Assembly (NCBI RefSeq): GCF_029760955.1
Contig: NZ_CP121682.1
Span: forward strand, 5,952,001-6,016,000
Source: Streptomyces cathayae
GTDB taxonomy: Bacteria; Actinomycetota; Actinomycetes; Streptomycetales; Streptomycetaceae
Length of the DNA stretch: 64,000 bases
Direction: 5' to 3'
In this document: piece after piece, positions 1 to 7,520 of the stretch
How positions within the stretch are numbered: position 1 is the stretch's first letter
Layout of the letters: each line of letters opens with the position of its first letter
Notes under the pieces: generated by a model
Told to the model about the DNA's origin: nothing
Seen by the model: only the letters and a program-made list of their open reading frames with translations
Databases searched by the model: none
Program-made: the position numbers and the translations under genes

Positions 1-78
1 CGGCACCGGGTCAAGCCGGACCCCGCCCTGTTCGGCGACCTCAAGGTCCTCCTCGGCCCGTCCTGCCTGGCGGGCTAG
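1..78 (+). CDS. C-terminal end of a gene entering from the left, possibly DnaE
   Basis: The frame is open from base 1 to a TAG at 76-78 and gives 26 residues ending GDLKVLLGPSCLAG. Codon use is typical high-GC3 coding. The tail resembles the end of actinobacterial replicative DNA polymerase III alpha subunits (DnaE1), and dnaE lies upstream of the his cluster in related genomes as I remember them. Only the tail is visible, so the product name is tentative. A hairpin lies about 80 nt downstream. Confidence 0.45.
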   Translation, partial: RHRVKPDPALFGDLKVLLGPSCLAG

Positions 79-158
79 TAGCCCGAGGGGCCCCGAGGGA
101 CGGTGCGCGCCGGGTCCGGTCGGCCGGCGTGGGGGAAGAGACGCCCACGACGTAAGAG

Positions 159-186
159 GGGGTGCGCCCGGTGACGGGCGCACCCC
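159..186. terminator. Hairpin terminator between convergent genes
   Basis: A perfect 12-bp stem (GGGGTGCGCCCG / CGGGCGCACCCC) closes a 4-nt GTGA loop. It lies between the gene ending at 78 on the plus strand and the small gene ending at 234 on the minus strand, so it could terminate both. There is no U tract, which is usual for Streptomyces terminators. Confidence 0.6.
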
Positions 187-233
187 TCTGCAGGTACCGT
201 GCGCGGGGCGCTCAACGGCGCCTCACGCAGGTG

Positions 234-398
234 TCAGTTGTGGCCGAAGCGCTTCTGCCGGCCCTTGCGGGCGACGTCGCCGGGAGTGATCTGCGGGCCG
301 TGCTGCTCGGTCTGCGGCTCCGCAGCGGCCGGCTGTGTCGCCTGCTGGGAGCGCCCGGTCGGCTGCTGCTTCCGTTCACGGTTCTTGTTCTTGGCCAT
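234..398 (-). CDS. Small basic, Gln-rich protein (54 aa), function unknown
   Basis: The protein is 54 residues and begins MAKNKNRERKQQ. Both ends are basic (KNKNRERK at the start, ARKGRQKRFGHN at the end) around a Gln/Ala/Pro-rich middle. There is no membrane segment and it is predicted disordered. The start at 398 is chosen because an AGGAGG ribosome-binding site lies about 6 nt upstream. An upstream in-frame ATG at 479 would add residues without such a site. Small proteins of this style recur in streptomycetes, but I do not know a function. Basic charge and disorder would suit RNA or nucleoid binding; that is a guess. Confidence 0.7.
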   Translation of the reverse strand: MAKNKNRERKQQPTGRSQQATQPAAAEPQTEQHGPQITPGDVARKGRQKRFGHN

Positions 399-620
399 GG
401 TGATGCCTCCTGTGGGGGATCTAGGGGCCAGGGCCGGGACCAGACTCACATAGCCGAATGATGGTCGCATGTCGGACAATTACCGTGTGTGACAGGGTGA
501 GTGGGCGAAGGAAGTGTGGAAACGCCACGCCGAAGATCGAGTTCGGGCCGTTAACCCCGGCACGGTCGGGCAGACTCGAAGCAAGCCCGAAGCAAACCTC
601 CCGGAAAGAGGGTGGATCGC

Positions 621-1823
621 GTGGACCGCTGCATCGTCCTGGTGGACGCCGGGTATCTGCTGGGGGCCGCCGCCAGTCTCCTCGCCGGGGAGCCCTCGCG
701 GTCCCGCATCACCGTCGATCACGCCGCCCTCATCCAGGGGCTGCGCGACCGTGCCGAGTCCGACACGAGTCAGCCCCTGCTGCGGATCTACTGGTTCGAC
801 GGCGCCCCCGACCGCGTGCCGCAGCCCGAGCACCGCCGGCTGCGGGTGATGCCCAGGGTGACCGTCCGGCTCGGAGCCCTCACGCGCAGTGACGGCCGTT
901 GGGCGCAGAAGGGCGTGGACGCCGCCATGCACGCCGAGTTGACCGAGCTGGCCCGCAACCGCGCCTGTTCCGACATCGTCCTGGTCACCGGCGACGGCGA
1001 CCTGCTGCCCGGCATGATGGCGGCCAAGGAGCACGGTGTCGCCGTCCACCTGTGGGCCGTACAGGCCGCCGACGGCGACTACAACCAGTCCGAGGACCTG
1101 GTCGCCGAGGCCGACGAACGCCGGGTGCTGGACCGTGCGTGGATCACCAAGGCGGTGCGGGCCAAGGACTTCTCCGGGGTGTGCGCCCCGCCGCCCCCCG
1201 CCCGTCCCGACATCGCGGCGATCCTCTCCGCCCCGCTGCCGGAGTCCGCGCCGGCCGCCGAGCAGGCCGAGCAGGAACCCCCGCACCCGGGCGGCGCCGG
1301 ACACAACGGCACCGGCGAGCGGTCGCCCGCCACCAAGGGCGTACCCACCCCCAAGGACCTGGCGGCCCTCCGCGGCCCCAGTGCCCCGCACCCCCAGCAG
1401 CCGCAGTCCGCCACCCTGCGCTGGTCCTCCGACAAGGGCTGGGTCGACCGGTCCGTCACCGAGCCCGCCGACGCCGCCTCGTTGCCGACGCTCGCCCAGC
1501 TGACCTCCGCGGAGCAGCGATGGGCCGACCGTGAGGAGGACATCACCACGGTCGGCGGAGACCCCTTCGAGGTGGGACAGGTCTTCGCCCGCCGCTGGGT
1601 GGACCGGCTCGGGGACCAGAGCGGCATCCAGAAACTGTCCGCCATGTACCCCCGCATCCCGCACCGCGTCGACGGCGAGCTGCTGCGCTACGCCGCCCGC
1701 TTCGGCCTGCTCGCCCACAAGGACGACCAGATCGACGAACGCGACCGGTACGCCATCCGCGCGGGCTTCTGGCGCGAGCTGGACCTGCGCACGGGAACGG
1801 AGCGCGCCGCGGCCGCGGAGTGA
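621..1823 (+). CDS. NYN domain (PIN-like) ribonuclease family protein
   Basis: The 400-residue protein has an N-terminal NYN/LabA-DUF88-type fold. The sheet-ending acidic positions of this nuclease family are present: D9 in LVDAGYLL, D100 in KGVDAAM, and D125 and D127 in TGDGDLLP. Residues about 175-275 are a Pro/Ala-rich linker, and about 280-395 form a separate basic/helical C-terminal domain. GTG at 621 is preferred because GGAAAGAGG (603-611) lies 9 nt before it; the GTG at 612 directly abuts that site. NYN proteins are usually metal-dependent RNases. The substrate is unknown. The next gene follows divided only by a short spacer with its own promoter-like element. Confidence 0.85.
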   Translation: MDRCIVLVDAGYLLGAAASLLAGEPSRSRITVDHAALIQGLRDRAESDTSQPLLRIYWFDGAPDRVPQPEHRRLRVMPRVTVRLGALTRSDGRWAQKGVDAAMHAELTELARNRACSDIVLVTGDGDLLPGMMAAKEHGVAVHLWAVQAADGDYNQSEDLVAEADERRVLDRAWITKAVRAKDFSGVCAPPPPARPDIAAILSAPLPESAPAAEQAEQEPPHPGGAGHNGTGERSPATKGVPTPKDLAALRGPSAPHPQQPQSATLRWSSDKGWVDRSVTEPADAASLPTLAQLTSAEQRWADREEDITTVGGDPFEVGQVFARRWVDRLGDQSGIQKLSAMYPRIPHRVDGELLRYAARFGLLAHKDDQIDERDRYAIRAGFWRELDLRTGTERAAAAE

Positions 1824-1964
1824 CCGAGGGCCCGCCCGATGCCCGTGCCACCGTGCGGGGACGGAGCTTCGCGGCGGGTTCGGCGGGTACGACGGGTCTG
1901 TTGTTCCGCCGGTGTTTTTGGGGCGGTCGGCCGACCCGGGAGCGGAACCGGGCCGCGGACCCCG

Positions 1965-1970
1965 TAGTCT
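1965..1970 (+). promoter_or_regulatory. -10 element TAGTCT, leaderless-type start
   Basis: TAGTCT ends 8 nt before the GTG at 1979, and no Shine-Dalgarno sequence lies between them. Transcription would start at or next to the start codon. This supports the 1979 start for the ABC ATPase over the longer reading frame. Confidence 0.55.
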
Positions 1971-1978
1971 CGTTCCTT

Positions 1979-2998
1979 GTGAGCACGCGCGCGGTACACG
2001 CATTCCGGCACGATGGCGACATCGTGTGCGCGGTGCGCGGGCTGACCAAGACGTATCCGGCGGCCCGCGGACGCCGCGGGGTCCCGGCGACCCCCGAGGT
2101 CCGGGCCACCGACGACGTGACGCTCGACGTCCGGCGCGGTGAGATCTTCGGACTGCTCGGGCCGAACGGGGCCGGCAAGTCCACCCTGGTGCGACAGCTC
2201 ACCGGTCTGATGCGGCCCGACCACGGCAGCGTGCGGATCCTCGGCCACGACATCGTGCGCCACCCCGAGCGCGCCGCGCGGATCCTCGCCTACCTCGGGC
2301 AGGAGTCCACCGCGCTCGACGAGCTGACGGTCTCCCTCGCCGTCGAGACCACCGCGCGCCTGCGCGGCCTCGACGTGAAGCGGGCTCGTGCGGACCGCGA
2401 CGCCGTCCTCGACGAACTGGAACTCACCCCGATCGCCGGACGCCCCCTGAAGAAGCTGTCCGGCGGTCAGCGCCGGCTGGCCTGCTTCGCCACCGCGCTG
2501 GTGGGGGAGCGGCCGCTGCTGGTGCTCGACGAACCCACCTCCGGGATGGACCCGGTGGCGCGGCGCGCCGTGTGGTCCGCCGTCGACCGGCGCCGGGGCG
2601 AGCACGGCACCACCGTGCTGCTGGTCACCCACAACGTCATCGAGGCCGAGACCGTCCTCGACCGGGTCGCCGTCCTGGACCGGGGCCGGGTGATCGCCTG
2701 TGACAGCCCGGCCGGGCTGAAGGAGCGGGTCGCGGGCGAGGTGCGGGTCGACCTGGTGTGGCGCGAGGCGGCCCCGCTGCACGTGCCCGAGGTGGCCGCG
2801 CTCGTGGACCGCGCCGTCGCGTCGGGCCGCCGCTGGACGCTGCGGCTCGGACCCGAGGAGGCCCGTACGGTCGTCGCCACCGTCACCGGCGGCGCCGCCT
2901 TCGCCGCGCTGGACGACTTCACGCTCGCCACGCCCAGTCTGGAGGACGTGTACCTGGCGCTGGGCGGTGCCGTGCGGCAGGGACTGGTGAAGGCGTGA
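1979..2998 (+). CDS. ABC transporter ATP-binding protein
   Basis: The 339-residue ATPase of an ABC-2 type (DrrA-like) exporter has Walker A GPNGAGKS at about residues 61-68, a Q-loop in AYLGQES, the signature LSGGQRR, Walker B LLVLDEPTSGMD and an H-loop in LVTHN. A C-terminal extension of about 90 residues is typical of drug or polymer export ATPases. The GTG start is chosen for the TAGTCT element 8 nt upstream; the longer frame from 1820 would add 53 low-quality residues. The partner permease gene follows. The substrate cannot be told from the sequence. Confidence 0.9.
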   Translation: MSTRAVHAFRHDGDIVCAVRGLTKTYPAARGRRGVPATPEVRATDDVTLDVRRGEIFGLLGPNGAGKSTLVRQLTGLMRPDHGSVRILGHDIVRHPERAARILAYLGQESTALDELTVSLAVETTARLRGLDVKRARADRDAVLDELELTPIAGRPLKKLSGGQRRLACFATALVGERPLLVLDEPTSGMDPVARRAVWSAVDRRRGEHGTTVLLVTHNVIEAETVLDRVAVLDRGRVIACDSPAGLKERVAGEVRVDLVWREAAPLHVPEVAALVDRAVASGRRWTLRLGPEEARTVVATVTGGAAFAALDDFTLATPSLEDVYLALGGAVRQGLVKA

Positions 2999-3132
2999 GC
3001 GACGGCGGGGCGCCGAGCGCACCGGGCGCCGTGTCCGTACGGAACAGGACGACTGCCGGAGTGGATGCGAGTGGATCTCCGGCCGAACCTCCGAGGGAAC
3101 CTCCGTCGGAATGGGAAGGGGAGCAGCGCGAC

Positions 3133-3954
3133 GTGAGTGTCGTACCCGCCGATGTCCTGCCGGGCGGCGCCCCGGCCGCGGAGGAGGCCGCGCCGGAGCC
3201 GGCCGTACTCGGACCGCGGGCGCGGCTGTGGCCCGCACTGGCGGCCGTGTACCGGGCGCAGCTGTCCCGGGCGCGGGTGGCGCGGATCCCGCTGCTGTTC
3301 GTGGCGACCTTCCAGTCCGTCGGGATCATGATCCTGATGCGCGGGGTCGTGGACGGCGGCGGTGAGGCGCGGGCGGTGGTCGCTGGATCGTCCGTCCTGG
3401 TCGTCGCCTTCGTCGCGCTCAACCTGCTCGCGCAGTACTTCGGACAGCTGCGGGCCGGCGGCGGCCTCGACCACTACGCGACCCTGCCCGTCCCGCCGGC
3501 GGCGGTGGTGCTGGGGGCCGCAGGCGCCTACGCCTCGTTCACCGTGCCGGGGACCGTGGTGACCGCGGCCTTCGGGTGCGTGCTCTTCGGGCTGCCGCTG
3601 ACGCATCTGTGGGTGCTGGCCGCGGTGATCCCGCTCTCGGGAGCCGCGCTCGCCGGGCTGGGGGCCGCGCTGGGGCTGCTCGCGCCGCGGGCCGAGTTGG
3701 CCACGCTCCTCGGCCAGCTGGGCATGTCGGCGGCACTGCTGCTGGGCGTGCTGCCGGCGGAGCGGATGCCGGAGGCGGTACGCCTGGTCCGGGACCTGCT
3801 GCCGTCGACGTACGGCGTCGAGGCCCTCGCACGGACCTTCGCGCCGCATCCCGACTGGGCCCTGGTCCTGGGCGACCTCGCGGTGTGCGGGGTGGTCGGT
3901 GTGCTCTCGCTGGCCGTGGCGACCTGGGCGTACCGCAGGGCCGCTGTCCGGTGA
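3133..3954 (+). CDS. ABC-2 type transporter permease
   Basis: The 273-residue integral membrane protein has about six hydrophobic segments, including around IPLLFVATFQSVGIMILM, VLVVAFVALNLLAQYF and GVVGVLSLAVATWAY, as expected for an ABC-2 permease partnered with the preceding ATPase. Two starts compete. GTG at 2995 overlaps the ATPase stop as GTGA, but codons between 2995 and 3132 lose the GC3 bias and encode a Pro/Ser-rich stretch. GTG at 3133 has a purine-rich AAGGGGAG site about 10 nt upstream, so I prefer it. Together the two genes form an efflux or export unit. Confidence 0.82.
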   Translation: MSVVPADVLPGGAPAAEEAAPEPAVLGPRARLWPALAAVYRAQLSRARVARIPLLFVATFQSVGIMILMRGVVDGGGEARAVVAGSSVLVVAFVALNLLAQYFGQLRAGGGLDHYATLPVPPAAVVLGAAGAYASFTVPGTVVTAAFGCVLFGLPLTHLWVLAAVIPLSGAALAGLGAALGLLAPRAELATLLGQLGMSAALLLGVLPAERMPEAVRLVRDLLPSTYGVEALARTFAPHPDWALVLGDLAVCGVVGVLSLAVATWAYRRAAVR

Positions 3955-3976
3955 CGCGCCGCGCAGCCGGGCCTGG

Positions 3977-3982
3977 CACGAT
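3977..3982 (+). promoter_or_regulatory. -10 element CACGAT, leaderless-type start
   Basis: CACGAT ends 6 nt before the GTG at 3989 with no ribosome-binding site between. It belongs to the set of short-spaced -10-like elements seen across this window. Confidence 0.4.
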
Positions 3983-3988
3983 GTCAGG

Positions 3989-4780
3989 GTGAGCGCACCT
4001 CTGACACCACCACCGCCTCCGCACGGCCGTTCTCCGCACGGCGGGTGGCAGCCCCCGTCCGCCGGCCAGGCGGCCGCCGCCTCCGCGGACGGGTCCGCCG
4101 GTCACGGCCGTACCGGGCCCGCCGGACACGCCGGATTCGCCGTGCCCGCCGGATTCGCCGGGCACGGTGGCCAGGGTGACCACGCCGGCTACGGCTGGTA
4201 CGAACAGGACGGCCCCGGGATGAGGACGGAACTGCGCGAGGCCGCCGTGACCGCGGTGGCGGTGGCGCTCGGCGGGGTGCTGCTCGGCGTGCTGTGGTGG
4301 TGGCTGGCGCCACGCGTGCCGCTGACGGGCGATGTCGTGGGCGACAACTGGGTCGTCTACCTCAAGGACACCGAGGGCGAGCAGGCCATCGGGGTGGACG
4401 GGACGTTCACGCTGCTCGCCCTGGGGCTCGGTGCGGTGAGCGCGCTCGCCGTGTTCCTCGTGCGGCGGCGCGGGGGCGTGCCGCTGGTGGTGGCGCTCGG
4501 GGTCGGCGGGCTGCTCGGCTCGTTGCTGGCGTGGCGGCTCGGGGTGTGGCTCGGGCCCGCGCAGGACGTCGTCGCCCACGCGAAGCAGGTGGGCGCAGGG
4601 GTGACCTTCGAGGCGCCGCTGAAGCTGAGCGCCAAAGGAGCGCTGCTGGCCTGGCCGTTCGCCGGGCTGGTCGTCCACCTGGGCCTGACCGCGCTCTTCG
4701 GCCCCCGCGACCCCGACCCCTTCCCGCCGGCGGACCTCTCCGTACCGCAGCGGCCGGACGGCGGGGCCCCGGGAGCGTAG
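3989..4780 (+). CDS. Membrane protein, DUF2567-like
   Basis: The protein has 263 residues. Residues 1-80 are a Pro/Gly/His-rich, presumably cytoplasmic segment. Four hydrophobic helices follow at about 84-104, 140-162, 165-190 and 222-242. The layout resembles actinobacterial DUF2567 proteins, and I have no function for it. The GTG start is supported by the CACGAT element just upstream; the frame extends further 5' but without initiation signals. It could be co-transcribed with the ABC genes, but its own promoter element argues for independent expression. Confidence 0.68.
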   Translation: MSAPLTPPPPPHGRSPHGGWQPPSAGQAAAASADGSAGHGRTGPAGHAGFAVPAGFAGHGGQGDHAGYGWYEQDGPGMRTELREAAVTAVAVALGGVLLGVLWWWLAPRVPLTGDVVGDNWVVYLKDTEGEQAIGVDGTFTLLALGLGAVSALAVFLVRRRGGVPLVVALGVGGLLGSLLAWRLGVWLGPAQDVVAHAKQVGAGVTFEAPLKLSAKGALLAWPFAGLVVHLGLTALFGPRDPDPFPPADLSVPQRPDGGAPGA

Positions 4781-4810
4781 CTCCCCGGCGGGGCGTGCGG
4801 GGGCCCGGTT

Positions 4811-4826
4811 CAGGCGGGACCGCCTG
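4811..4826. terminator. Short inverted repeat in convergent gap
   Basis: CAGGCGG and CCGCCTG are perfect 7-bp arms around GA. The repeat lies between the gene ending at 4780 (+) and the one ending at 4947 (-). It may be a weak bidirectional terminator; the tiny loop makes this uncertain. Confidence 0.35.
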
Positions 4827-4946
4827 CCGTGGTTCGCGCGGCCCTTCCTGGTGCGCCACTTGCGTTTGCGGGTCCTCCCCGACAAGCCCCGACAAGTCCC
4901 GACGTGCCTCTTCTCATCAGCGGAAGAAGCGGGGCCCGTCGAGGGT

Positions 4947-5447
4947 TCAGACACGCCCGATCGGGGCGAGCACCGCCGCGGTCAGCTCGGCCAGGTCGCC
5001 CGGGGCGAGCTCGACCTCCAGGCCGCGGCGGCCGGCCGAGACACAGATCGTCTCGTGCAGGCCGGCCGATTCGTCCAGCACCGTCCGGAGCCTCTTGCGC
5101 TGGCCCAGGGGCGAGATGCCGCCGCGGACGTAGCCCGTGGTGCGTTCCGCGAGGGCGGGGTCGGCCATCGCGGCACGCTTGCCGCCCACCGCCGCCGCCA
5201 GGCCCTTCAGGTCCAGCTGCCCCGCCACCGGGACCACCGCCACCGTCAGCACGCCGTCGACGTCCGCCACCAGCGTCTTGAAGACGCGGTCCGGGGAGAC
5301 GCCCATCGCCTCGGCCGCCTCCTCGCCGTAGGACGGGTGCGCCGGGTCGTGGTCGTAGGAGTGGACCGTGAACGGCACCCCGGCCGCGGTGAGCGCCACC
5401 GTCGCGGGCGTTCCGCCCGGCTGCTGCTTCTTGGACTTCCTGGCCAT
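4947..5447 (-). CDS. ybaK: Cys-tRNA(Pro) deacylase YbaK/EbsC family
   Basis: The 166-residue protein spans a complete YbaK/ProX-type editing domain. VFKTLVADVDGVLTVAVVPVAGQLDLKGLA carries the conserved lysine of KTL (roughly residue 58). GYVRGGISPLGQRKRL is the family's GGISPLG signature, and the usual end ELAPGDLAELT is present. The family hydrolyses Cys-tRNA(Pro) made in error by prolyl-tRNA synthetase, in the cytoplasm. Length is normal. The start ATG gives MARKSKKQQPGG, with a G-rich stretch just upstream. Confidence 0.92.
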   Translation of the reverse strand: MARKSKKQQPGGTPATVALTAAGVPFTVHSYDHDPAHPSYGEEAAEAMGVSPDRVFKTLVADVDGVLTVAVVPVAGQLDLKGLAAAVGGKRAAMADPALAERTTGYVRGGISPLGQRKRLRTVLDESAGLHETICVSAGRRGLEVELAPGDLAELTAAVLAPIGRV

Positions 5448-5496
5448 TCCCGCCCCTGCCGCCGCTGCCGCTGTCCTTGCCGCTGTTCCTGCCGCC

Positions 5497-6237
5497 TCAG
5501 TTGAGATTCGTCGGTCCGCGGGTCAGGTCGGACGCGGGCAACGACGGCAGGTGGCGGATGACGGCCGTCTCCGTGCGAAGGAGCCGCAGCTCGTCGCGGA
5601 GCCGGGACGCGGTGTCCGGTGCCTGGAGCAGACGCTGCTTGGTCGGCGTGTCGAGCATCATCGCGGCGGCGACCAGGTACGACACCACCCCCGGCTCGTC
5701 CGGCAGTTCCGCGCCGGTCGTCAGCGACCGTTCCCGCGCCCCCGCCAGCCGCTTCTGGTACTGGCGGAACGCCCGCAGCACCCCCTCCGCGAGCGCCCCC
5801 GCCTCCTCGCCGGGCTCCTCGGCCAGCGGTTCCAGCTCGGCCGTCAGGAACGGTCCGGAAGCGTCGACCGACAGGAGGCGCATCCGGGTCGTCCCCGTCG
5901 CCAGCACCTCGAAGGTGCCGTCGGACCGCTCCCGGATCGTGGCCGCGTCGGCCACACAGCCCACCTTGTGGAAGGCCCGCAGCGGGTCCGGTCCGAAGCC
6001 CGCCGCCGGGCCCTGTTCGGGCACGGACGTGGGGTCCGGCATGCCGGGGGCGCTCGGGGCGAGCTCGTGGCCGTCGCGGATCGCCACGACGACGAACCGG
6101 CGCGGCTCGTCCTCGGGGGTCTTCAGAAGCTCGCGCATCATGGCGCGATAGCGCTCCTCGAAGACGTTGAGCGGAAGCACGAGCCCCGGGAACAGTACCG
6201 AGTTCAGGGGGAAGAGCGGGAGCCGGACGGTGGTCAC
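5497..6237 (-). CDS. Lon substrate-binding (LON) domain protein
   Basis: The 246-residue protein begins TTVRLPLFPLNSVLFPGLVLPLNVFEERYR, the classic start of the LON N-terminal (PUA-like) domain. It continues with the VADAATI and TGTTRMRLL strands and ends in a helical bundle. There is no AAA or protease domain, so it is a stand-alone LON protein, common in actinobacteria and of unknown role. GTG at 6237 is the start; a TAGGCT hexamer 8 nt upstream suggests a leaderless mRNA. Confidence 0.88.
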   Translation of the reverse strand: MTTVRLPLFPLNSVLFPGLVLPLNVFEERYRAMMRELLKTPEDEPRRFVVVAIRDGHELAPSAPGMPDPTSVPEQGPAAGFGPDPLRAFHKVGCVADAATIRERSDGTFEVLATGTTRMRLLSVDASGPFLTAELEPLAEEPGEEAGALAEGVLRAFRQYQKRLAGARERSLTTGAELPDEPGVVSYLVAAAMMLDTPTKQRLLQAPDTASRLRDELRLLRTETAVIRHLPSLPASDLTRGPTNLN

Positions 6238-6245
6238 GACGCAAA

Positions 6246-6251
6246 AGCCTA
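6246..6251 (-). promoter_or_regulatory. -10 element TAGGCT, leaderless-type start
   Basis: On the minus strand TAGGCT ends 8 nt before the GTG at 6237 of the LON-domain gene. It overlaps the stop codon region of the upstream gene ending at 6249. Confidence 0.5.
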
Positions 6252-7310
6252 ATGGTCGCCGAAGCGGAACCGACCGCCACGTTCACTCCGTGGATGGTCG
6301 AAGCCCGTGGCGAAGGCGGCGGCGGGACCGGCGGCCACCGCCGCGTACACGCTCCGGCGCACCTCCAGGAACCGGCCGAGGGGATCGTCCGTGTCCCGGT
6401 CCCAGGGCGAGGAGGTGGCGTACGGGCCGGTGAGACGCAGTTGCTCCAGGGCCTTCGGCCGTTGCTCCAGGCGCAGGAGGACGTAGACCAGCAGGTTGCG
6501 CAGCTCGGCCGGCCGGGGGTGGGCCGCCGGAAGCCGGGCGGACAGGGACGCGGCGCGGTCGGCCGCCGCTTCGAGCCGGGCGCGCGGCACCTCGGGACCG
6601 CAGCCGTCGGTGAGGTAACCGAAGGCCGCCCACAGCGGCAGCGCCTGCGTGAGCGAGCCCTCCGGAGCGTCCTGCGCGGCCTGGTCGGCGAAGTCGAAGC
6701 ACTCGTGGTGCGCACCGTGCCAGGAGGAGGCCAGGTAGCGCAGGGCCGCCACATGGCAGCCGTAGTGGTGCGGGGCGCGGCGGACCGCCGCCTTCCACAG
6801 TTCCTGGAAGTACCGGTGCCCGGCGTGTGCGCCGCGGGCGTGGTCCAGGGCGAGCCGCCACGGCACGGGGTCGCGGTGGTCGGCCCGGGCGGCTGCCGTG
6901 ATCAGCGGGCTCACCTCGCGCAGCGCCTCGGCGCGGGCCGGTGAGTCCCAGGCGCGGTGCACCGCCCGCTGGGCGTCCACGAGCAGCACGTCGGGGTTGT
7001 GCGGCTCGAGGGCGCGCCAGGTGTCCAGCCACTCGGGGCGCGAGCGCGCGAAGGCCGCGAGCTTTCGCACCTTCCGGTCGCGGTGCTCCCAGGCCCCGCT
7101 GTGCCGTGTGGCGGCGAGCAGCTCGGCGGCGGGTGCGGGGTCGCCGGCGGCTGCCCCGACCAGTGCCGGACCCAGTCCCTCGTCGGGTGCGTCGAGGAGT
7201 ACCTCCTCGTCGGCGGGCAGCACGGGGACGAGGGGCGAGGCGGTGCCCGTCTTTCCTCGCACCTGGGACGCACGGGTGAACGTATGCAGCAGAGCCATGG
7301 TGTCGACCAT
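6249..7310 (-). CDS. Conserved hypothetical helical-repeat protein
   Basis: The 353-residue soluble protein is rich in Ala, Arg, Trp and His. Alpha-helical pairs such as WLDTWRALEPHNPDVLLVDAQRAVHRAW and ELWKAAVRRAPHHYGCHVAALRYLASSW suggest TPR-like repeats. I see no catalytic signature. Two starts are possible: ATG 7310 (MVDTMALL) and ATG 7298 (MALLHTFTR). Neither has a clear ribosome-binding site. TTCAAT just before the second could act as a -10 element for a nearly leaderless start. Function unknown. Confidence 0.7.
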   Translation of the reverse strand: MVDTMALLHTFTRASQVRGKTGTASPLVPVLPADEEVLLDAPDEGLGPALVGAAAGDPAPAAELLAATRHSGAWEHRDRKVRKLAAFARSRPEWLDTWRALEPHNPDVLLVDAQRAVHRAWDSPARAEALREVSPLITAAARADHRDPVPWRLALDHARGAHAGHRYFQELWKAAVRRAPHHYGCHVAALRYLASSWHGAHHECFDFADQAAQDAPEGSLTQALPLWAAFGYLTDGCGPEVPRARLEAAADRAASLSARLPAAHPRPAELRNLLVYVLLRLEQRPKALEQLRLTGPYATSSPWDRDTDDPLGRFLEVRRSVYAAVAAGPAAAFATGFDHPRSERGGRFRFGDH

Positions 7311-7390
7311 TGAAAGACCGCAGGTCACAGCAGCGCCAGACCCTTCACTGAAGTCGCGGAAAGTTGTACGCCGACTGGTCAAGGCCGGGT

Positions 7391-7415
7391 AAAAAGCCCC
7401 GGGTTTCTCGGGGCT
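7391..7415 (-). terminator. Intrinsic terminator with U tract
   Basis: Read on the minus strand, AGCCCCG and CGGGGCT form a 7-bp stem around a 7-nt loop, and TTTTT follows directly. It lies about 100 nt past the stop of the gene at 7513-9090. This is one of the few textbook U-tailed terminators in the window. Confidence 0.75.
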
Positions 7416-7460
7416 GCCGGGGCCGCGGGGAGGGCTGCCGGAACCGGTCCGGGCAGGACC

Positions 7461-7520
7461 GGTCGGAAGCGGTCGGAAGCGGCCGGAGGTGTTCGGAGGC
7501 AGTCAGGGGCGGTCAGAGGC
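7461..7520. repeat. Degenerate 10-bp tandem repeat
   Basis: Successive 10-bp blocks read GGTCGGAAGC (twice), GGCCGGAGGT, GTTCGGAGGC, AGTCAGGGGC, GGTCAGAGGC. The period is exact for six units and runs into the 3' end of the neighbouring minus-strand gene, which stops at 7513. The role is unknown. Confidence 0.55.
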
